DNA of 16,581 nucleotides from Podila epigama (lineage: Eukaryota; Mortierellomycota; Mortierellomycetes; Mortierellales; Mortierellaceae), in contig JAAAVE010000126.1 in NCBI GenBank assembly GCA_015679605.1, forward strand, positions 1-16,581, read 5' to 3'. The notes beneath the pieces are model-generated. The model worked only from the letters and a program-made list of their open reading frames with translations, ran no database searches and had not been told where the DNA came from. Below, in pieces: positions 10,301 through 16,581 of the stretch. Position numbers and translations under genes: made by a program. How positions within the stretch are numbered: position 1 is the first letter of the stretch; the number at the start of each line of letters is the position of its first letter.

Positions 10301-12997
10301 CCAGATTCTTTTTTCGGGCACTGATTGCCGCCTGAGTAGAGTTTTCTGCACGTTGCAAGAGCTGCCTAATGCGACGGAGTTCGGCAGCACTGCTTCTCCT
10401 AGTAATTGGTTTGCGTGGTCTTGTGTAGTCATCGTCACTCAAGGGACTCTCGACATCTGACGTTTTGTGGTGGTGGTGATGACGACGTTGGTGACGGAGG
10501 CGATGGGGGCAGTCACGATGATGACGACGGTGGTCATGCGATGCTTTAACTGTTGTATCCTCTGCTTTTGCATCACCAAAGTAATCCGACTGGTTCAGGA
10601 TTTTGTTGGCAGAGCTTGACTCTTCCTTATCACACTCGCACGCGCTACATTCGACTGCACTGTTCTCTGAGATGTCACTGTCGTACTCACTATCACTCGA
10701 TGCGTTGCTGTCGCTGGAGGTGAATGATTCGGACAGTATGGAGCCTGCGCCACTCTGAGTGAAGAGATCTTCGTCGTCCCTGTCGGGATGACCAAGCATC
10801 AAGAGCCTCTCGTTCTGCACAACCAGGCTCATAGAACCCAGGTGCCGCATAAGTGCCGAGATGATGACACGAACCTCTTTGTAGTCAGCTGGATTGGTCA
10901 TGGAGTAAGTCACTTCATAGCGTGCCTCCCTATAGGCGTTGTAAAGCTTCTTTTGAGCGGTCCGAACTTCTTCCTGGGCATTCTCGATTGCAGACTTTGG
11001 CAGAGCGATGGTTTTGTGGTTGAGGAGAAAGGAGCGAGTAGAGAGATTCAGGAGTGCTCTGGAAGTGTCTAGAGACTCATTGAATGCACGGCTGCAGAAT
11101 GGTAATAAGAAAGAGTTGTTAAAAACATTGATTTTCAAGGATAATGTTTCCAGACAAAACCATATCAGAAAGAACAAAAAATAGTAATAAGCATACCCCA
11201 AGCCTTCACTAGCGGTCTCGGGCCAAAAGACGACACTGACAATCAAACAGATGATAACACCCATGGCCATGGGAATGCCAAGGTCTAAAAAGTCGTGAAT
11301 GTTGAAGACTGTGCTTTGGTGGCCCTGGGTCATGCCGAAACAGCCGATGATGGTGTAGATGATGAAGGCGCAATTCAGCTTTGCGTAGCGGGCTTTACTG
11401 GTGGTCATGATCCAGACACCAATGAAGAACCAGGCAAAGACAATGGCCCAAGCGGCATGGTTGCCCGATTCGAGATATCGCTGGTTGAACGCGACAACGA
11501 CCAATTGGCAGGGGATGATCCAGATGGCGGACAGAATGACACCGATGAGACTGAACAAGGTGACTTCGAGTTGTGAACCGACTGTGCGCGAAGGGTGCAT
11601 GAAAACGACGGCGACATTGGCCATATATGGGCTTGAGCCAACGACACTTTTCGTTTGCGGTATGAGGGCCAGGAATGAGGATGCATAGAGGGCTATCAAG
11701 AACTTGATATGACGTTTGATGACGCGTTTGGAAAAATGGTTGGTGAACTTTTTCCAGATCGAGGGTGGGGGAGGGGGCGGGGGTGCGAAAGGGACCGAGT
11801 TGGATGAGTTCATGGATTCGATTGAGGGCGGGCGGGAGACTGTCATGCGATGGCTTTGGCCGTCGTGAGTGCTGCGGTCCATGTTAATGGAGGAGCGAAC
11901 GCTCCTTGAGCGATCAGGAGTAGGATCGAAAATAGCCATGTCAAAGAAGCTACATGAGGGAAATGGAAGGCATAGCATGGTTTGAGGGAATTATGAGTTT
12001 TCTGCATTTTTGCCGTATATCCGACTGCCATGCGGACATTGTAGATCCCTCCAATCCAATTGAATTTGGACAATCCAAAAAAGTTAGTCGGGCCACCTTT
12101 TTCCATTGTCTTCAAGTGAAACTCCGCATATTCAAGCGCAGCAACCCTCTTTCTGACGCGCATGGTTAGGACACACATGAGATAGATACGTTACCCAAGA
12201 CGTTGGCGCTGATCAGGCACTTCACCGTAGCCATGAGCTGGTGACTCATAACTGGATCGTCGAGACTGACTGGTCGTCGGAGGAGGGTATTTGCGCACTG
12301 CAGTTGCAGCGACTGTTGACGAGGCTGGTGTTGAGAGGGTCGACGAAGATGGGAAAACACGGGGTGCATGATGGTGGGTATGATAATGACTGAAGCCAGC
12401 TGCAGGGGTTGCAGATGCGCGAAGGAATGGTGTTGATGAAGCAGTGATAGAGGATTTTTCGGGTAGTGCTGATGCAGAAGCAGTGGCAGCAGCGTTGCTA
12501 TTAGTGTTGGTATTGTTGCTGATGCCATTGGTACTCTGGTTCGATAGATGGAAGGGTTTGGGCGACGAGCCAGGATGACTTGTCCCTGCTGGAGTGGATG
12601 GATCCGAGTGAGATTGGAGATGTCGCCTTGAAGTGGCGGTGCCTGTTACAGACTTTGATCTCCTAGATCGCGAACCGAGTCCAACTGGTGGAGCATGTGG
12701 CGAGTTCCCTGCGGATGAAGGTAGGAGCGAAAAGTAGAGTGACGGGGGCGGGGGCATTGGTATTGACATCGCCTGATGATCGTTACTCCGATTACCTCTT
12801 GGCGTTGCTGAGGACATGCCTGGTGAGGAATAGACGGCAGTATTGGAGTCTAGAGAATGCCGTTTTGGATTAGGTGTCGAATGTCCTGATGATGAACCAT
12901 GGCGACTTTTTGAATGATGATTCCTTTTGAAGAATGACAATGAGGATGAGGACGATGTCTCGCCCTCCTTGTCCCTACGATGGCCTGAATGAGGCAT
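4394..12997 (-). CDS. Giant Bre4/FUSC-like ArAE-family membrane transporter, six exons
   Basis: Model: complement(join(4394..5757, 5871..6093, 6234..7072, 7172..11091, 11197..11949, 12195..12997)), about 2,633 residues; reading frame holds across every junction. If the Ser-rich first exon is separate, the ATG at 11939 (MAIFDPTPDRSRS) starts a 2,362-residue protein. Domain order: a Ser/Thr/His-rich disordered N-terminus (exon 1); a first six-TM block (about 11705-11225) resembling the fungal putative ER transporter N-terminal domain (ArAE_2_N); a long cytosolic middle with acidic, His-rich and Ala8 tracts and the family-like stretch REEIFLIFFFLFALREIA (about 8812-8760); a second FUSC-type six-TM block (about 7484-6860, split by an intron); a DUF2421-like region ending in IKPIVGVTL; and a Gln/His/Ser-rich tail of about 430 residues. 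Relatives such as S. pombe Bre4 are linked to brefeldin A sensitivity and assigned to aromatic-acid exporter-like carriers. Substrate and membrane are inferred. The protein is much longer than usual family members (roughly 900-1,300 aa), mostly through disordered insertions. Confidence 0.8.
5758..5870 (-). other. Intron 5 of the transporter gene (113 nt)
   Basis: Donor CTCG|GTAAGT at 5870, long pyrimidine tract, acceptor CGCGTCCTCTAG at 5758, phase 1. It joins VIEELE to LLAILIKPIVG at the end of the DUF2421-like region. A second AG two bases downstream would break the frame. Confidence 0.88.
6094..6233 (-). other. Intron 4 of the transporter gene (140 nt)
   Basis: Donor ATG|GTACGT at 6233, CTGATAC branch-like site, acceptor CAACTATTAG at 6094, phase 0. 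It joins NYYRRDM to VGALLLYFSV. In-frame stops lie within the intron. Confidence 0.88.
7073..7171 (-). other. Intron 3 of the transporter gene (99 nt)
   Basis: Perfect donor GTAAGT at 7171 and acceptor TTTCGATTAG at 7073, phase 1, with an in-frame TAA in the intron. Splicing joins CAMMLVV to AFPGAFIILE inside the second six-TM domain, keeping a membrane helix continuous. Confidence 0.9.
9276..9303. repeat. (GCT)n coding microsatellite (poly-Ala)
   Basis: A GCT/TGC trinucleotide run lies within the transporter's cytosolic middle and encodes eight consecutive Ala on the minus strand. It is likely length-polymorphic between strains. Confidence 0.8.
11092..11196 (-). other. Intron 2 of the transporter gene (105 nt, no stop codon)
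   Basis: Donor TTGGG|GTATGC at 11196, branch-like TTTTTAACAAC, acceptor TTACCATTCTGCAG|CCG at 11092. The intron is T-rich, exactly 35 codons long, and open in the host frame. Splicing joins EGLG to RAFNESL just after the first six-TM block. Retention would insert 35 mostly hydrophobic residues. Confidence 0.8.
11950..12194 (-). other. Intron 1 of the transporter gene (provisional, 245 nt)
   Basis: Donor CTTGG|GTAACG at 12194 and acceptor CTCATGTAG|CTTC at 11950 join exon 1 (phase 2) to the frame that reads FFDMAIFDPT. Phase agrees, but the branch point near the acceptor is weak and the length is about twice that of the other introns. A competing 42-nt intron (12153-12194) uses the same donor, a good CCTAACC branch site and a GTCAG acceptor. 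It opens a different frame that stops at 11843, so it would not produce the transporter. Confidence 0.45.
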
Positions 12998-13200
12998 GCT
13001 GGACAAAGAAGATGGCGGTGTGGTTGATTAGAAGTGAATGAGAATCCAAGCCATGTTTGTTGCCGAGCATGATGATTTCATGTGGGTGAATGACGTTCGA
13101 TGGTGTGAAATGGAATTACAACTGTTGCGGTTTTGGCTACTCTACCTTTGAACGGTTACTTTTATTGTTATTAATATATTTTGTTTATATTATGTTGCTG
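12998..13200 (-). promoter_or_regulatory. 5' flank and likely promoter of the transporter gene
   Basis: On the minus strand an AT-rich AATATAAACAAAATATATT stretch (about 13173-13193) is a TATA-like candidate roughly 190 bp before the ATG at 12997. Two upstream ATGs lie between it and that start: a nine-codon frame including its stop (13028-13054), and an out-of-frame ATG at 13070 that overlaps the main start. Either the leader is spliced or shorter, or these uORFs reduce translation. The start choice is therefore moderate. Confidence 0.4.
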
Positions 13201-14206
13201 TTGTGTGACACAGGAGATGGGGTTGTGTAAATACGTGCATGGGGATGTGATGCAAATGAGAAAAAAGAAGACATAAAAAAAAAAAAGGAAATGGTGTAAT
13301 GCAATGCAATGTAATGTGTAAATGCAAATGGAGAAATAGAAGAACGCAGTGACCAAATCAATCTCAGGGTGCTGTCTCGGGAATTTAAAACGGCTGTCTG
13401 TTCGTCCCCGTGGACAGGTGGGACGAGTGGGTGAGTGGACGAATAGACGAGTGGTTGTAAAAAAAAAAAAGTTGGCGTTAAAAAAAATTGCCTCCTGATA
13501 TCTTCATGTTACTGGCGGAGCTGACCGCAATGCACCACCGCTTTTCGCTCTTTCGCTCATTGTTGTTGATGCTCTTTCTTGTGACATCCAGAATGACATC
13601 AAATGGATTGATGCAAACAAGAAGGAAACAATGCACGATACACACGATACACACAAGTACACAAGCACACACACTTGCATGCGTGCATGCATGCATGCAT
13701 GTATGCCACATCTCCGATTCAAAACTGCCAATCCCCAATTTTTTTATTTTTTATTTTTTTTTGCACCTTCCACCCACAACATTGACAAAAAGTTGTATTT
13801 GAGGATTGGTTTGCTTACATTTGCCCCCCCTGGCCTTGTGTTGCATTGCCCACCTTTGGCCATTTGCTTGCTCGTATTGCAATTTCATGTTGAGGATCTC
13901 CGCCCCTTGCTCGCCAGCAACATGTTTAGATCGAATGGTCGCTCTGTGTGCAAACACACACCTCACCTCACTCATTTTGTTGCCGTTGTCCATGGGGAGA
14001 TGAAATTTCAGGAGGAGCATCAATTTAAAAACATAAAACGCGTTTTGTATTACAACGCATGTACAACAGTTCCACTTTTGCTAAAGCTGACAGTTTCCAT
14101 GCTCATTTCCATGCTCTTGTCTACGCTCAAACCACACAAAACACACGCTCATCCTATGCTCTCTAGATTGCTATTTATGAAAAGAGCCTTCTAAATTCTT
14201 CAAGTT
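13201..14206. other. Intergenic spacer with microsatellites
   Basis: No gene found in about 1 kb. Visible elements are an A12 run near 13276, ATGCA-type repeats (about 13297-13316), GACGAGTGG imperfect repeats (about 13422-13454), a (CA)n/(TGCA)n stretch (13633-13707), and T-rich sequence at 13740-13762. The right end (about 14000-14206) should include the 3' UTR of the YbaY-like gene; CATAAATAGC on the minus strand at about 14171-14180 is a near-match to a poly(A) signal. Open frames here are shadows of simple repeats. Confidence 0.5.
13633..13707. repeat. (CA)n-(TGCA)n alternating purine-pyrimidine tract
   Basis: An irregular (CA)n run with CACGATACA units passes into TGCATGCGTGCATGCATGCA-type sequence to about 13707. 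Almost every dinucleotide alternates purine and pyrimidine, and the TGCA part is self-complementary, so it could adopt Z-DNA or cruciform form. Confidence 0.75.
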
Positions 14207-14578
14207 CTATTCAGGAATTACGTCAACTACGAGTCGGACACGGTTGACAGGGTAGCCGTCAGTGATCACTCTTGTCGAGGTGGTCGAGTACCAGGTCAGC
14301 CTGTCATTCTTATTGGAATGGATTGCAGCCTCGACAATGATAGTAGCCCCCTTGGTGATCTTGTTATACTTATATTCCACTCTGAAAGGGATGGGGAACG
14401 TTCGGGCCGTGGCCACAGGAATAATCTCCTTGCCGAGGGTGACTGAAGGTGCATCTGCGAGAGAGACATCCAAGATTTTGATGGTGATAGTTGAGTTGGC
14501 CACCACAACCGGATTTGCCTTGGCACCGTTCCCAGGCACGAGACTACCTCTGACCGAGAAATCTGGTTTAGATGGCAT
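14207..14578 (-). CDS. YbaY/YscW-like single-domain protein (123 aa)
   Basis: Starts at the ATG giving MPSKPDFSVRGSL; upstream codons stay open only from a non-ATG start and look like leader sequence. The protein matches the bacterial YbaY/YscW beta-sandwich pattern: the first strand VRGSL (9-13), ILDVSLADAP (35-44), FPIPFRVEY (61-69), and TRVITDGYP (102-110) before a final hydrophobic strand. Bacterial YbaY proteins are envelope lipoproteins and YscW is a type III secretion pilotin. Here there is no signal peptide and no Cys at all, so a lipoprotein role is excluded and a soluble intracellular location is likely. No intron is needed. Function unknown; bacterial acquisition is one possible origin. 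Family assignment is from motif recall, not a search. Confidence 0.72.
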   Translation of the reverse strand: MPSKPDFSVRGSLVPGNGAKANPVVVANSTITIKILDVSLADAPSVTLGKEIIPVATARTFPIPFRVEYKYNKITKGATIIVEAAIHSNKNDRLTWYSTTSTRVITDGYPVNRVRLVVDVIPE

Positions 14579-14835
14579 TTGGAAGGTGTCTTTTTGAAGT
14601 TTTGATGTCTTGTTTTGTATGGTATGGTAGGACAAAGTGTGCGTGGACAACTGGAATGAAGCACAGAAGAAAGAGCAAGAAGAGTCTTAAAAAACGACAA
14701 GCAACCTTAAAAAAAGGACACCAATAATGGCGCGTCTTCTCCTTATTTTCTCTTGCGCATCCACGTGCTCACCAACCTACCTTGCCTTCCAATTCTGCCG
14801 AATCCACATGTCTTGGAATGTCTGTGTTGGCTCCT

Positions 14836-14841
14836 TTTATT
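14836..14841 (-). terminator. Poly(A) signal AATAAA after the second YbaY-like gene
   Basis: The minus strand reads AATAATAAAAGG with an exact AATAAA 25 nt downstream of the stop codon at 14866, the expected position for 3'-end processing. The remaining roughly 250 bp to the ATG at 14578 must hold the promoter of the first YbaY-like gene. Confidence 0.55.
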
Positions 14842-14865
14842 ATTCCAAAGAAATATTTTTTCTAT

Positions 14866-15607
14866 TTACACCCTGTCGACATACACGTCCACCTTGTCGA
14901 GAGGCGCACCCATCGTCAGCACTCGAGGTCGTGTCTTTGAGAGCCAATGAACAGTACGTTGTATATTCCGCTCCTCGATTCGTACATTGAGCTCATATGG
15001 GTGGGATGGATAGATGTGGCGGTCGTCGTAAGATATCTTGTAATAAATGGGAAATGATCGCCCATGCCCTGTTGGCCCTGTCCGAATAATCAGTTGACTA
15101 CGCAGATGCTGTCGAGTGAAACGGCTCTGGCGAGCAGTTGGCGGGTGTGGAGCGAAGGATTTGTCCTTGCTGCTGCTTGTACTTGAAGCCATATTTGTCG
15201 CCGCGTTCACTGACAGGTTGCTGCTTGAGCCCGCAAGGCGTGACAGGTATGGAGGTTCCGAAAGCTCGAAAAGCTGTATCACAATCAGACAGTTTCCAGC
15301 TACCTCGCTTCCTTGATGATTGCGGATGTATCCTTCAATCGTCCCACGCGGCATAATAGAGTCGAGCGAAATGAAAATAATATTGTTTCCCGAGAGAGTG
15401 TTAGAGTAGGAGGGAGGTTTGTGAAAGAGTGTTGTTGACACCTTCATTCGCCAAGGTCCAGTCTCCGAAACGTCTCTCCAACGCCGCAGGGGGGGTCTCA
15501 GCGACCGGCCCGAATCCAAATGTAACGACCGTAGTTGCGATATTTTTGTCTCTGCTTGTCCTCATCACGGTCACGTCAAGCGCCATCTTGGCTGAATAGG
15601 GCAGCAT
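14866..15607 (-). CDS. Larger YbaY-like protein, reading frame broken at a G7 run
   Basis: The well-supported part is the C-terminal half (about 15350-14866). RGTIEGYI and LIVIQLFELSEPP match the first strands of the neighbouring YbaY-like protein. A Ser/Asn/Lys-rich insertion of about 50 residues follows, then FPIYYKISYD and RPRVLTMGAPLDKVDVYV, which correspond to FPIPFRVEY and TRVITDGYP. Upstream, MLPYSAKMALDVTVMRTS and ATTVVTFGFGPVAETPP look like a second, N-terminal copy of the fold, but in a frame offset by one base. The switch coincides with a seven-G run (15489-15495, plus strand). A 43-nt GT-AG excision (GTCGCT...CGGAG) would also restore phase, but its donor is poor and it has no branch site. 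The ATG at 15607 is provisional: similarity (FGHIGQF) extends upstream of it with no ATG in frame, so a 5' exon may be missing. Confidence 0.55.
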
Positions 15608-15879
15608 GAACTGACCGATGTGACCAAAAGAGAAAACCTGGGACAATGACAGTTCAAATAGTTGAGCTCAAAGTGTTCCTTATCTTCTCAAATCTGTGTT
15701 GACAGCACGCCATGTGTGTCTTGGCATGTCATTTTCTATTTAGCACGCATTATCCACATCCATCCTAACTGGCGAATTCCTTGATCTTTGCTCCTTTGTT
15801 TCGGATACCAACCTTTATCTTCTATTACTCTTTCTCTCTCTCTTAAAAAATCACATTACTAAATAACTTTTCAGTGGAC
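15608..15879. promoter_or_regulatory. Divergent promoter region
   Basis: About 270 bp separate the starts of the minus-strand YbaY-like gene and the plus-strand four-TM gene. The plus side has a pyrimidine tract TTACTCTTTCTCTCTCTCTT (15824-15843) close to the ATG, a common fungal promoter or start-site feature. The sequence ACTAAATAACTTTTCAG just before the ATG could instead be the branch point and acceptor of a leader intron. No clear TATA box is present. Confidence 0.4.
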
Positions 15880-16542
15880 ATGGCCTTCAAGTGCTTTCTG
15901 GTCGTTCTGCGGTTGATGATAGCCATCTTTGCGTTCGGGAGCTTTTACGCCTTGTTCTACGATGGTGGAGGGCATGACGCCGAGTTCCCGAGTTCAACAA
16001 TATCTCAGTACTTTGGTCTTGCAGCGCTTGTCATATATATCACTGTACTCTTTGGCTCCAGTGAATCTGCAAGGACCACTAAAAACAGGGCTACAATTAC
16101 CGCATTAGGCGCTTTGATATGGCTTGCATTGGATGTGCACTGGGTCGGGACTCACTTGTGGTGTACGCACTGTGACCACCACAGCTTTCTTTCGGACCCT
16201 TCACAGATCTTGCCTACTTCACTTTTGGTCCTGATTGAATCAATCTGGACCTTTCGCTACGCCAAAAAAAAGATTCGAGAGGATATTCGGGGTGAGGTGC
16301 TCGCCCAGGCGCATGAGCAACAAATCCATATACTCGTTCCAGCACATGATTATCAGATGCAGTCTCTCCTTTTCTCACCCACAGGAGAGGAACCAGGTCT
16401 TGCAACGGCAGCTCCAGCCTACACACGGTACCCAAAACCTTCGGTTGCTACCGAACTTCATGTCACCCGTTCCACTGATCCGCCAAGTGCAGGCATCACG
16501 GATCTTCCTCCTATGTATGATCGAGGTTCAGATAAACCATGA
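15880..16542 (+). CDS. Four-TM membrane protein with Cys/His loop and PPxY motif (220 aa)
   Basis: I chose the ATG at 15880 (MAFKCFLVVLRL); a GTG two codons earlier is unlikely in a eukaryote. Hydrophobic segments lie at about residues 5-27, 44-59, 72-90 and 108-125, giving a compact four-helix, MARVEL-like topology with both ends on the same side. The loop between helices 3 and 4 has His87, His92, Cys95, Cys98, His100 and His101, a possible metal site or disulfide loop. The tail (126-220) is hydrophilic, begins with KKK, and ends in DLPPMYDRG. PPMY is a PPxY motif of the kind bound by WW domains of Nedd4/Rsp5 ubiquitin ligases, which would fit regulated turnover of a plasma-membrane or endosomal protein. 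I do not recognise the family; no function is assigned. Confidence 0.75.
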   Translation: MAFKCFLVVLRLMIAIFAFGSFYALFYDGGGHDAEFPSSTISQYFGLAALVIYITVLFGSSESARTTKNRATITALGALIWLALDVHWVGTHLWCTHCDHHSFLSDPSQILPTSLLVLIESIWTFRYAKKKIREDIRGEVLAQAHEQQIHILVPAHDYQMQSLLFSPTGEEPGLATAAPAYTRYPKPSVATELHVTRSTDPPSAGITDLPPMYDRGSDKP

Positions 16543-16581
16543 GCATTGCCTGTACACGTGATATTCGTGACTGTTTTGGAG

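Noticed and set aside
10041-10460. Plus-strand open frame of 139 codons inside the transporter gene.
   Set aside because: It lies fully antisense to a well-supported exon and has no family features.
13631-14194. Open frame of 187 codons on the plus strand.
   Set aside because: It begins in the (CA)n/(TGCA)n microsatellite and has no recognisable domain or consistent composition; treated as a repeat shadow.

Overview
The window looks like nuclear DNA of a filamentous fungus, most likely an early-diverging (Mucoromycota/Mortierellomycota-type) lineage. The reasons are short GT-AG spliceosomal introns of about 100-140 nt with fungal-type branch points, a fungal Bre4/ArAE-type 6+6 TM membrane protein, a decayed DIRS-like reverse transcriptase, and AT-rich spacers full of homopolymers and microsatellites. 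The lineage call is an inference from gene and element types, not from a database match.

Layout. Positions 1-4393 hold no intact gene I can support. This is a repeat-rich spacer containing, in order: a 65-bp near-perfect inverted repeat (762-961) next to a minus-strand TATA-like box; a block of homopolymers and microsatellites; a possible LINE/SINE 3' tail ending in (AAAG)n; a frameshifted DIRS-like reverse transcriptase fragment on the minus strand (about 2125-3005); a fold-back element abutting it (3022-3158); and a dense field of degenerate GCTCAAAT/TCGAAT repeats in both orientations (about 3286-3730). Positions 4394-12997 carry one very large minus-strand gene in up to six exons. It encodes a Bre4/FUSC/ArAE-like putative transporter of about 2,360 or 2,630 residues, depending on whether a Ser-rich 5' exon is part of it. 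The five intron junctions were checked for phase; the first intron is uncertain.

Positions 13000-14206 are the upstream flank of that gene, with TATA-like and microsatellite sequence, including a (TGCA)n/(CA)n stretch. Two same-strand neighbours follow on the minus strand (14207-14578 and 14866-15607). Both resemble the bacterial YbaY/YscW beta-sandwich family. The first is a compact 123-residue single domain. The second is larger, has a disordered insertion, and needs a one-base frame change at a seven-G run. A divergent plus-strand gene (15880-16542) encodes a four-TM protein with a Cys/His-rich loop and a C-terminal PPMY motif; it shares a roughly 270-bp intergenic region with the second YbaY-like gene.

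No operon-like logic is expected in a eukaryote, and I see no direct functional link between the transporter, the YbaY-like pair and the four-TM protein. The least explained items are the transcription-ready hairpin at 762-961, the GCTCAAAT/TCGAAT repeat field, the stop-free 3n intron in the transporter, the two competing splice solutions at its 5' end, and the YbaY-like pair in a fungal setting.
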